Of a stretch of 6,871 bases of DNA, positions 1 through 6,152 are shown piece after piece (positions within the stretch are counted from its first letter, which is position 1; every line of letters starts with the position of its first letter). The translations under genes were made by a program, and so were the position numbers. The notes under the pieces were generated by a model. The model was not told the origin of the DNA. It did no database searches and worked only from the letters and a program-made list of their open reading frames with translations. The stretch is taken from NCBI GenBank assembly GCA_050999295.1, contig JBPCPI010000008.1, positions 1 through 6,871 of the forward strand, in the 5' to 3' direction. This stretch comes from JACCQS01 sp050999295 (lineage in GTDB: Bacteria > Actinomycetota > Actinomycetes > Mycobacteriales > Geodermatophilaceae).

Positions 1-1
1 G

Positions 2-1129
2 CCAGCGACGTACTTCTCCGGCGGAAAGATCCAATGGATCCTGGACAACGTCGACGGGGTACGGACAGCTGCGTCGCGGGGCGAGGCGATCTTCGGGACC
101 ATCGACAGCTGGCTGCTGTGGAATCTGACCGGCGGCACCGAGGGGGGCGTGCACGTCACCGACGTGACCAACGCCAGCCGGACGATGTTGATGGACCTCG
201 AGACCCTGCAGTGGGACGACGAGCTGCTCGGGTTCTTCGACATCCCACGCGAGATGCTCCCGGACATCCGGCCGAGTTCGGATCCGACGCCGTACGGGAT
301 GACCCTCGATCGTGGCCCGCTGGCCGGGTCGGTGCCGTTGACCGGTGTGCTCGGGGACCAGCAGGCCGCGACCGTCGGTCAGGTCTGCCTCAGTCCTGGC
401 GAGGCCAAGAACACCTACGGCACAGGCAATTTCATGCTCCTGAACACTGGTACGGAGAAGGTAGCGTCGAAGGCCGGCCTGCTCACGACGGTCTGCTACC
501 AGTTCGGTGACGCGGCCCCGGTTTACGCGCTGGAGGGTTCGATCGCGGTGACCGGATCGGCCGTCCAGTGGCTTCGGGATCAGCTCGGGATCATCAGCGG
601 TGCGGCGCAGAGCGAGTCGCTGGCCCGTCAGGTCGAGGACAACGGCGGGGTCTACTTCGTACCGGCGTTCTCGGGTCTGTTTGCGCCGTACTGGCGTTCG
701 GACGCCCGCGGCGCGATCGTCGGGCTGTCGCGGTTCAACACCAACGCACATCTGGCGCGGGCGACGCTGGAGGCCATCTGTTTTCAGAGTCGCGACGTCG
801 CCGAGGCGATGGCCACCGACTCCGGTGTGCGACTGGACGTGCTCAAGGTCGACGGCGGGGTCACGGCCAACGAGTTGTGCATGCAGATCCAGGCCGACGT
901 GCTCGGCGTGCCCGTGAGCCGCCCGGTCGTCGCCGAGACGACCGCGCTAGGTGCGGCGTACGCGGCGGGGTTGGCGGTCGGCTTCTGGGACAGCCCTGAC
1001 GAGCTTCGGGAGAATTGGAAGGAAGACAGGCGCTGGGAACCGGCCTGGTCGGAGGACCAGCGCGAGGCTGCCTACGCTCAATGGAAGAAGGCGGTCACCA
1101 GGACCTTCGATTGGGTCGACGTGGACTGA
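2..1129 (+). CDS. glpK: Glycerol kinase GlpK, 5'-truncated by the window edge
   Basis: Cytoplasmic kinase that phosphorylates glycerol to sn-glycerol-3-phosphate with ATP, the entry step of glycerol use. The frame is open from base 2 and gives 375 residues; about 126 N-terminal residues lie outside the window, judged from the family length of about 500 and from alignment of motifs to E. coli GlpK. Visible FGGY-family motifs are YFSGGKIQWILDNV near fragment residues 4-17, GDQQAA with Asp119 (matching catalytic Asp245 of E. coli), KNTYGTGNF at 136-144 (the ATP/phosphate-binding Thr is 141, matching Thr267), the SGLFAPYWRSDARG block, and DGGVTANELCMQ from 284, the C-terminal FGGY signature. A GTG at 149 is internal, because strongly conserved kinase sequence precedes it. 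The gene is followed after 98 bases by glpD on the same strand, so the two probably share a glycerol operon. No frameshift or missing catalytic residue is seen. Confidence 0.97.
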   Translation, partial: PATYFSGGKIQWILDNVDGVRTAASRGEAIFGTIDSWLLWNLTGGTEGGVHVTDVTNASRTMLMDLETLQWDDELLGFFDIPREMLPDIRPSSDPTPYGMTLDRGPLAGSVPLTGVLGDQQAATVGQVCLSPGEAKNTYGTGNFMLLNTGTEKVASKAGLLTTVCYQFGDAAPVYALEGSIAVTGSAVQWLRDQLGIISGAAQSESLARQVEDNGGVYFVPAFSGLFAPYWRSDARGAIVGLSRFNTNAHLARATLEAICFQSRDVAEAMATDSGVRLDVLKVDGGVTANELCMQIQADVLGVPVSRPVVAETTALGAAYAAGLAVGFWDSPDELRENWKEDRRWEPAWSEDQREAAYAQWKKAVTRTFDWVDVD

Positions 1130-1144
1130 CGGTCGCCTGTCCGT

Positions 1145-1170
1145 CTGGCGGTTCTGACGTAAACCGCCAG
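1145..1170. repeat. Perfect stem-loop after glpK, copy 1 of a repeated 26-bp element
   Basis: Arms CTGGCGGTT (1145-1153) and AACCGCCAG (1162-1170) are perfect inverted complements around an 8-nt loop, starting 15 nt after the glpK stop. No T-run follows, so it is not a classical intrinsic terminator. It could still attenuate transcription, act as an operator, or stabilise the upstream mRNA end. A near-identical element with the same arm and loop lengths occurs at 3642-3667, which favours a dispersed palindromic repeat. The structure is seen; the function is inference. Confidence 0.75.
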
Positions 1171-1198
1171 GTCGTTCGTCGGTAGGCCGAGCTCACCT

Positions 1199-1204
1199 GG
1201 GAGG
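1199..1204 (+). promoter_or_regulatory. Strong Shine-Dalgarno sequence upstream of glpD
   Basis: GGGAGG is an excellent anti-Shine-Dalgarno match. ATG 1206 is only 1 nt away and in a different frame, while TTG 1228, the first canonical start in the glpD frame, is 23 nt away. The in-frame codon at normal spacing (8 nt) is ATC at 1213. The site therefore raises a question about the true glpD start. Confidence 0.6.
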
Positions 1205-1227
1205 TATGTCAGATCAGAGCCACCGAC

Positions 1228-2940
1228 TTGTCCCCGGAGTTCCGCGCCCGCAGCCTCGACCGGCTCGCCGCGACCGAGGTCGACGTCCTGGTCATCGGTG
1301 GCGGCGTGGTCGGTGCCGGATGCGCCCTGGATGCAGCCACCCGCGGCTTGACCGTCGGCCTGGTCGAGGCTCGGGACTTCGCTTCCGGAACGTCGAGCCG
1401 GTCCAGCAAGCTGATCCATGGTGGCCTGCGCTACCTGGAGATGCTCGACTTCCGACTGGTGGCCGAGGCGCTGAGCGAACGCGGCCTGCTGATGGACCGG
1501 CTGGCCCCACATCTGATCCGGCCGGTCTCCTTTGTCTATCCGCTCAGGCACCGCTTCTGGGAACGGATCTACGCCGGGTCCGGGGTGCTGCTCTACGACA
1601 CGATGGCCCGGCGGTCCGGCGGCGTCCGGGCCGGGCCTGGACTGCCGCACCATCGGCATCTGACCCGTCGGGGCGCGCGGCGGCTCGTGCCGTCCCTGCG
1701 CAAGGACGCGCTGATCGGCGCACTGCAGTACTACGACGCCCAGGTCGACGACGCCCGGCACACGATGTTCATCTCCCGGACCGCCGCCGCGTACGGCGCA
1801 CTCGTCGCCTCTCGTACCCGGGTGGTCCGGCTGTTGCGGCAGGGCGAGCGAGTGACCGGCGCCGTCGTACGCGACCTCGAGTCCGACCGGGAGATTTCCA
1901 TCCGGGCCAGCCAGGTGGTCAACGCCACCGGGGTCTGGACCGACGAGACCCAGGCGCTGGCGGGCGAGCGCGGGCAGTTCAACGTCCGCGCCAGCAAGGG
2001 AATTCACCTGGTCGTACCGCGGGATCGGATCCGCTCGAGATCCGGGCTGATCTTGCGTACCGAGACCTCGGTGCTGTTAGTCATCCCGTGGGGGCGACAC
2101 TGGATCATCGGCACCTCGGACACCGATTGGGGGCTGGACAAGGCCCATCCGGCCGCCAGTGCCAGCGACATCGACTACCTGCTCCGGCATGTCAACGAAG
2201 TCCTCGAGCAACCGCTGACTGAAGCCGATGTCGAAGGGGTGTACGCCGGGCTGCGCCCGCTCCTGTCTGGAGAGTCCGAGGCGACGTCGAAGCTGTCCCG
2301 GGAACACGCTGTGGCGCATACGGTTCCGGGGCTGGTCGTCGTGGCCGGCGGTAAGTACACGACCTACCGGATCATGGCCAAGGACGCGGTCGACGAGGCC
2401 GTGCACGGGCTGGGGACGGTGTTGGACCGGCGGGTGCCGCCGTCGTGCACGGAGACCGTGCCGCTGCTCGGCGCCGAGGGATACCAGGCGCTGTGGAATG
2501 CGCGGCACGAGCTGGCCGATAGCTCTGGGCTGCACGAGGTGTGGATCGAACACCTGCTGCACCGGTACGGGTCACTGGCCGCCGAGCTGCTGGATCTGGT
2601 GGCGGCCGATCCTTCCCTGGGCGAGCCGCTGCGGGGGGCGGACTACCTGCGGGTGGAAATCGCCTACGCCGCAACGCATGAGGGTGCTCGGCATCTCGAC
2701 GACGTACTGACCCGCCGTACGCATATCTCCATAGAGACCTTCGACCGCGGGATCGGTGCCTGCGAAGAGGCGGCGACGCTGATGGGTTCGGTCCTCGGCT
2801 GGAGCGCCGTGCAGGTCGGGATCGAGATCGAGCACTACCGGATGCGGGTGGCCGCCGAGTTGGAGAGCCAGCGGATGCCCGATGACGAGACCGCGGACGC
2901 CGCGAGGATGGGCGCCCCCGACGTCGTCCCCCTGACATGA
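1228..2940 (+). CDS. glpD: FAD-dependent glycerol-3-phosphate dehydrogenase GlpD
   Basis: Membrane-associated flavoenzyme that oxidises sn-glycerol-3-phosphate to dihydroxyacetone phosphate and feeds electrons to quinone, the step after glycerol kinase. From TTG 1228 it is 570 residues, normal for the family. The N-terminal FAD-binding Rossmann motif GGGVVGAG is at residues 24-31. The GlpD signature SGTSSRSSKLIHGGLRYLE is at 53-71. Further conserved blocks are GIHLVVPRD, IPWGRHWIIGTSDTDW near 287, AGLRPLLSG, and AGGKYTTYR ending near 381, followed by a C-terminal DAO_C-type helical domain from about 405 to 550. No transmembrane segment is visible, as expected. The frame is open upstream to 1186 and has no ATG or GTG there; TTG is the only canonical start, but the strong Shine-Dalgarno at 1199-1204 would fit a rare ATC start at 1213, which adds five residues. 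It lies downstream of glpK on the same strand, consistent with one glycerol operon. Confidence 0.96.
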   Translation: MSPEFRARSLDRLAATEVDVLVIGGGVVGAGCALDAATRGLTVGLVEARDFASGTSSRSSKLIHGGLRYLEMLDFRLVAEALSERGLLMDRLAPHLIRPVSFVYPLRHRFWERIYAGSGVLLYDTMARRSGGVRAGPGLPHHRHLTRRGARRLVPSLRKDALIGALQYYDAQVDDARHTMFISRTAAAYGALVASRTRVVRLLRQGERVTGAVVRDLESDREISIRASQVVNATGVWTDETQALAGERGQFNVRASKGIHLVVPRDRIRSRSGLILRTETSVLLVIPWGRHWIIGTSDTDWGLDKAHPAASASDIDYLLRHVNEVLEQPLTEADVEGVYAGLRPLLSGESEATSKLSREHAVAHTVPGLVVVAGGKYTTYRIMAKDAVDEAVHGLGTVLDRRVPPSCTETVPLLGAEGYQALWNARHELADSSGLHEVWIEHLLHRYGSLAAELLDLVAADPSLGEPLRGADYLRVEIAYAATHEGARHLDDVLTRRTHISIETFDRGIGACEEAATLMGSVLGWSAVQVGIEIEHYRMRVAAELESQRMPDDETADAARMGAPDVVPLT

Positions 2941-2948
2941 CCAGGGCC

Positions 2949-2980
2949 TGACCCGACCAGACCCGACCTGACCCGGCCCG
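2949..2980. repeat. Short 10-bp tandem repeat after glpD
   Basis: Three imperfect decamers in a row read TGACCCGACC, AGACCCGACC and TGACCCGGCC, with a partial fourth unit (CGAC) running on to 2982. They begin 8 bases after the glpD stop codon and end just before the large palindrome. The 10-bp period is close to one helical turn. Slippage-generated sequence or a row of protein-binding sites are both possible; nothing in the sequence decides between them. Confidence 0.6.
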
Positions 2981-2982
2981 AC

Positions 2983-3046
2983 GGACTTTCTCCGGAGAAT
3001 GTCGCGTCTGCTGGCCGGCAGACCGCACATTCTCCGGAGAAAGTCC
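2983..3046. repeat. 64-bp near-perfect palindrome between glpD and the peptidase gene
   Basis: The outer arms at 2983-3002 and 3027-3046 are perfect 20-bp inverted complements. The inner part 3006-3023 continues the dyad (GTCTGC pairing with GCAGAC), interrupted by a 3x3 mismatch at 3003-3005/3024-3026 and a T/G mismatch at 3012/3017, giving 28 of 32 paired positions about a centre between 3014 and 3015. Each outer arm holds the self-palindrome TTCTCCGGAGAA (2988-2999 and 3030-3041). As RNA it would form a long hairpin able to act as a terminator for the glycerol operon, though no U-tract follows. As DNA it could be a double operator just upstream of the peptidase promoter region, or a small dispersed palindromic element. 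The structure is certain; the role is inference. Confidence 0.85.
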
Positions 3047-3074
3047 CTGTGGGTGGAGTCTGATCGCGCCCGGC

Positions 3075-3080
3075 TAGGTT
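3075..3080 (+). promoter_or_regulatory. Possible -10 element for the peptidase gene
   Basis: TAGGTT fits the actinobacterial TANNNT -10 pattern and sits 8 nt before ATG 3089, the distance expected for a leaderless or nearly leaderless transcript. The -35 region is weak, with only a poor match (TGGAGT, 3054-3059). The AGG inside the hexamer could instead be a weak Shine-Dalgarno, 10 nt from ATG 3089 or 4 nt from ATG 3083. This is a tentative assignment. Confidence 0.35.
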
Positions 3081-3088
3081 CGATGGCC

Positions 3089-6000
3089 ATGCGCCCAGAA
3101 CACCTCGACCTGCTCGTCATGTGCGGTACGCCGACGCTGCACTCGGACGGCAGCCTCGCGATCGTCTCCGTGATCCGGCCGGACCTGGCCAGCAACGAGT
3201 ATGTCGCCGGGCTGTGGTCCGTACCCCTGGATGGGTCCGGACCGCCGCGCCGGTTAACCCGCGGACACCGGGACACCGCGCCCGCCGTCAGCCCGGACGG
3301 GCGGCTGGTCGCCTTTCTGCGGGCGCTGAAGCAGGGCAAGCCACAGCTGTACGTCGTCGAGACCGGCGGCGGTGAACCGGTCGCCCTCACCGACGCGCCG
3401 CTCGGTGCCGGTGCGCCGCGGTGGAGTCCGGACTCCCAGCGGATCGCCTTTGTCGCCAGAGTTCCGGAGCAGGGCCGGTACGGGACGGACGACGACATTG
3501 CCGCCGACGCGGAGGCACCGCGGCTGATCACCAAGCTGGCCTACCGAAGCGACGGAGTCGGCTTCACCAACGACCGGCGCAATCACCTGTTCGTGCTCGA
3601 CGTACCCGATCTGGACGTCCTCGACTTCGCCAGTTCGGAATCTGGTGGTTCCCACGAAAACCACCAGGAACCGGGGATGGTCGAGCAGCGCGACGCGGCG
3701 GACCAAGCCGAGGACGGCAAGAACCACAAACTGCCGCAGGCGCGGCAGATCACCGATGGCGACGTCGATGACACAGACGTCTCCTGGAGTCCGGACGGGT
3801 CCCGGCTGGTCTTCGTCAGCGACCGCGACGCCGATGGCTCGCCGACGGAGCGCGAGGACCTCACCTCGTCGGTCTTCACCTGCCGCCCGGACGGGAGTGC
3901 CATCACGTTGGCCGCCGGTGGAAAGCTCACCTGCAGCGGTCCACAGTGGACGATCGACGGCCAGCAGATCATATTCCTGGCTGATGAACTCGGCGACCGC
4001 GGCTTGGAGTTCGTGGCCCGCAACAGAGGTCTGTACGCCGTACCCGCCTCGACCGGATCTCGCTCACGCGCCGGAGCGACGGTTCCCACCCGACTGACCG
4101 ATGCCCAGACCCTTGATCTAGGAGAGGTGGGTAGTCATCTGTCGGTCAGTGAGCGCGGCGTCATCGTGCAGGACCGGCGGCGAGGCACCGTGCGGCTGCT
4201 GGAGATCGACCCGACCGGCGACCCTGTCGACCAGGATTCCGCGGTGGAGATCGCCGGCGGCCCGGGTTGGCATCGTGGACACGCCGTCACTCCGTCCGGG
4301 GACACCATCGTCGCAGCTCTCGCCGAGGTCGACCGGCCCAGTGATCTTGTGCTCGTACGACATCCCACGGCGCCTGAACTGCCACGACGACTGACCGACG
4401 TGAGTCGCCGGCTCCGCGACGTCGCCCCGCCTCGGCCACCCATCGAGAGGGAGATTCCCGGTGCGGACGGCTATCCGGTGCATGGCTGGGCAGTGCTGCC
4501 CGACCCGGAGATCCACGGCAGCGGGCCGTACCCCGTCCTGCTCAACATCCATGGCGGGCCGTACGCGTCCTACGTCGGCTCGTTCTTCGACGAGCCGCAG
4601 GTCTATGCCGCAGCCGGGTACGCCGTCCTGCTCTGCAACCCACGAGGCGCGGCCGGGTACGGGCAGGCGCACGGGCTGGCGATCAAGGGTGCGATGGGCA
4701 GCGTCGACGCCGACGACATCCTGGCGTTCTTGGACGCCGCGCTCGAGGCTCCCGAGCTGTCGCTGGATGCCGATCGGGTCGGGGTGATGGGCGGCTCGTA
4801 CGGCGGTTACATGACCGCCTGGTTGACCACCCGTACCGACCGGTTCGTCGCGGCGATCGTGGAACGCGGCTACCTCGACGCGGTCTCCTTTGTCGGGTCG
4901 TCGGACATCGGCTGGTTCTTCCCGGACGAGTACCACCGCATCGAGATGGTGGACCGTACCGAGGACACGGACGGCACCGAGGATGCTGGTGCGGATCCGG
5001 ACCGTGCGCTCCGCGATCAGTCCCCGCTGTCCTACGTCGACCGGGTTCGCACTCCGACGATGGTGATCCACTCCGAAGCCGACTGGCGCACGCCGATCGA
5101 ACAGGGCCAGCGCTGGTTCGTCGCCCTGCACCGCAACGGCGTACCGGCGCGGCTGCTGATCTTCCCGGGCGAGGGGCACGAGATGTCGCGCTCGGGCACG
5201 CCGACCCACCGACGAGACCGGTTCGCGCACATCCTGCGCTGGTGGTCGGAATACCTCCCGGTCAGTCCCCAACGTGACGGTGAGCAGATGAACGAGATCT
5301 ACGTACACGGCTACCAGCCACGGGAGAACGAGCGATTGCAGGATCAGGCTGAAACGCTCGTCGAACTCCTGCACGCCGATACCGCATACCCGGCCGGAAG
5401 TACGGTCCTCGAGGCTGGGTGCGGCGTCGGCGCCCAGACACTCCCCCTGGCCCGGCGCAGCCCGGATGCTCGGTTCACGTCGGTTGATGTCTCGGCGGAC
5501 TCGATCGCCGAGGCCAGGCGACGGGCTGCCGCGGCGGCACTGACCAACGTGGAGTTCCAGCAGGCGGACGTCTTCGACCTGCCCTTCGAGTCCGAATCCT
5601 TCGACCATGTCTTCGTCTGTTTCGTCCTGGAACACCTCTCTCGGCCGGTGTCAGCACTGACAGTTCTCGGCCGGCTGCTCCGACCCGGCGGCACCGTCAC
5701 CGTGCTCGAGGGAGATCACGGCTCGGCCCACTTCTATCCAGACAGCCCTGCGGCCCATGCGGCGATCCAGTGCCAGGTCACGCTGCAGGAGCAGGCGGGC
5801 GGAAACGCGCTACTGGGCCGACAGGTCTATCCGTTGATGGTCGAGGCGGGCTTCGACGCGGTCAGCGTTTCTCCGCGGATGGTCTACGTGGACTCCAGCC
5901 GGCCCGATCTGGTCGAGGGTTTCACCCGCAGGACGTTCACCGCGATGATCGAAGGTGTTCGGGAACCCGCGTTGGCGGCCGGTCTGATCGAGGCGTCGGA

Positions 6001-6100
6001 ATTCGATGCCGGAGTGCGAGATCTGTACCGGACGACCGAGCCCGACGGGGTGTTCTGCTACACGTTCTTCAAAGGTGTGGGAATCAAGCGACCCACCTGA
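3089..6100 (+). CDS. S9-family serine peptidase fused in frame to a class I SAM methyltransferase
   Basis: Residue numbers count from ATG 3089, giving 1003 residues. Residues 1 to about 440 form a beta-propeller with PD40-type blades (VSPDGRLVAFL, WSPDSQRIAFVAR, SWSPDGSRLVFVSDRDADGS). Residues from about 450 to 725 are the prolyl-oligopeptidase/acylaminoacyl-peptidase alpha/beta-hydrolase domain: HGGPYA oxyanion region, NPRGAAGYG, nucleophile elbow GGSYGGYM with Ser570, Asp665 in SEADWRTP and His697 in GEGHEMSR, so the catalytic triad is complete. No signal peptide is seen, so it is probably a cytoplasmic oligopeptidase or aminopeptidase; the substrate is unknown. After a short linker, residues 734-1003 are a full methyltransferase. 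ATG 3089 was chosen because MRPEHLDLL resembles usual family starts; ATG 3083 is also possible, and ATG 2999 lies inside the palindrome and would add an implausible extension. Two hydrophilic insertions are notable (about 180-222 and 622-635). The fusion is unusual and may reflect one missing base near 5265-5270. Confidence 0.88.
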   Translation: MRPEHLDLLVMCGTPTLHSDGSLAIVSVIRPDLASNEYVAGLWSVPLDGSGPPRRLTRGHRDTAPAVSPDGRLVAFLRALKQGKPQLYVVETGGGEPVALTDAPLGAGAPRWSPDSQRIAFVARVPEQGRYGTDDDIAADAEAPRLITKLAYRSDGVGFTNDRRNHLFVLDVPDLDVLDFASSESGGSHENHQEPGMVEQRDAADQAEDGKNHKLPQARQITDGDVDDTDVSWSPDGSRLVFVSDRDADGSPTEREDLTSSVFTCRPDGSAITLAAGGKLTCSGPQWTIDGQQIIFLADELGDRGLEFVARNRGLYAVPASTGSRSRAGATVPTRLTDAQTLDLGEVGSHLSVSERGVIVQDRRRGTVRLLEIDPTGDPVDQDSAVEIAGGPGWHRGHAVTPSGDTIVAALAEVDRPSDLVLVRHPTAPELPRRLTDVSRRLRDVAPPRPPIEREIPGADGYPVHGWAVLPDPEIHGSGPYPVLLNIHGGPYASYVGSFFDEPQVYAAAGYAVLLCNPRGAAGYGQAHGLAIKGAMGSVDADDILAFLDAALEAPELSLDADRVGVMGGSYGGYMTAWLTTRTDRFVAAIVERGYLDAVSFVGSSDIGWFFPDEYHRIEMVDRTEDTDGTEDAGADPDRALRDQSPLSYVDRVRTPTMVIHSEADWRTPIEQGQRWFVALHRNGVPARLLIFPGEGHEMSRSGTPTHRRDRFAHILRWWSEYLPVSPQRDGEQMNEIYVHGYQPRENERLQDQAETLVELLHADTAYPAGSTVLEAGCGVGAQTLPLARRSPDARFTSVDVSADSIAEARRRAAAAALTNVEFQQADVFDLPFESESFDHVFVCFVLEHLSRPVSALTVLGRLLRPGGTVTVLEGDHGSAHFYPDSPAAHAAIQCQVTLQEQAGGNALLGRQVYPLMVEAGFDAVSVSPRMVYVDSSRPDLVEGFTRRTFTAMIEGVREPALAAGLIEASEFDAGVRDLYRTTEPDGVFCYTFFKGVGIKRPT
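3642..3667. repeat. In-frame stem-loop within the peptidase gene, copy 2 of the 26-bp element
   Basis: Arms CTGGTGGTT (3642-3650) and AACCACCAG (3659-3667) are perfect complements around an 8-nt loop. Compared base by base with 1145-1170, 21 of 26 positions agree, and the bases just outside (T before, G after) also match. The single arm difference is compensatory: C with G in copy 1, T with A in copy 2. It encodes the stretch SGGSHENHQEP inside a hydrophilic loop of the propeller domain, not in a blade core. It looks like a palindromic repeat that landed in frame in a tolerant loop; this is inference from two copies. Confidence 0.7.
5288..6100 (+). other. Class I SAM-dependent methyltransferase module; possibly a separate gene
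   Basis: From the internal ATG 5288 this part is 270 residues, the size of a free-standing Rossmann-fold methyltransferase, and its first residues (MNEIYVHGYQPRE) look like a natural N-terminus rather than a linker. SAM-binding motif I is VLEAGCGVGAQT, module residues 40-51. The acidic residue after strand 2 is in FTSVDVSAD, motif II-like sequence is QQADVFDLPFESESFDHVF, and the post-motif LLRPGGTVTVLEGDHG follows. The C-terminal region is helical and ends in CYTFFKGVGIKRP. The methyl acceptor cannot be read from the sequence. In the frame one base away, TGA codons at 5275 and 5281 lie just before this ATG, the usual layout of two adjacent genes. A weak GGTGAG at 5279-5284 precedes the ATG by 3 nt. 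Confidence 0.85.
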
Positions 6101-6115
6101 CCAACGCGAAATCGG

Positions 6116-6143
6116 TTGACGGGTGGCTGGTGCGGAGTACCGT
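6116..6143 (+). promoter_or_regulatory. Sigma70-type promoter of the HelD-like gene, probably leaderless
   Basis: TTGACG (6116-6121) as -35 and TACCGT (6138-6143) as -10 are separated by 16 bp. The -10 fits TANNNT, and GTG 6153 lies 9 nt beyond it, so transcription should start within a few bases of the start codon. The -35 begins 15 nt after the upstream stop codon, which argues that the helicase-like gene is a separate transcription unit. Confidence 0.65.
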
Positions 6144-6152
6144 CTTCGCGTC

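Noticed and set aside
149..151. GTG 149 as the glpK start
   Set aside because: Conserved glycerol kinase sequence (YFSGGKIQWILDNV) is in the same frame upstream, so the gene simply begins outside the window.
1206..2222. Frame starting at ATG 1206 beside the strong Shine-Dalgarno
   Set aside because: The spacing is only 1 nt, the translation is Arg/Pro-rich without a domain, and the overlapping frame is a clear GlpD.
2941..3046. CRISPR array or insertion sequence in the repeat-rich spacer
   Set aside because: The decamers have no spacers and there is no transposase, target duplication or direct repeat-spacer pattern; the palindrome is a single dyad.
2999..3088. ATG 2999 as the start of the peptidase
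   Set aside because: It lies inside the left arm of the palindrome, has no sensible Shine-Dalgarno, and would add 30 residues unlike the family N-terminus MRPEHLDLL.
4118..5635. Long open frame of 505 codons on the minus strand opposite the peptidase and methyltransferase
   Set aside because: It mirrors a high-GC coding region, its translation has no recognisable domain, and the + strand frame carries complete catalytic motifs. It is a codon-bias shadow.
6101..6152. Rifamycin-associated regulatory element upstream of a HelR gene
   Set aside because: I looked for a dyad in this 52-bp spacer and saw none; the sequence gives no support for a rifamycin-response assignment.
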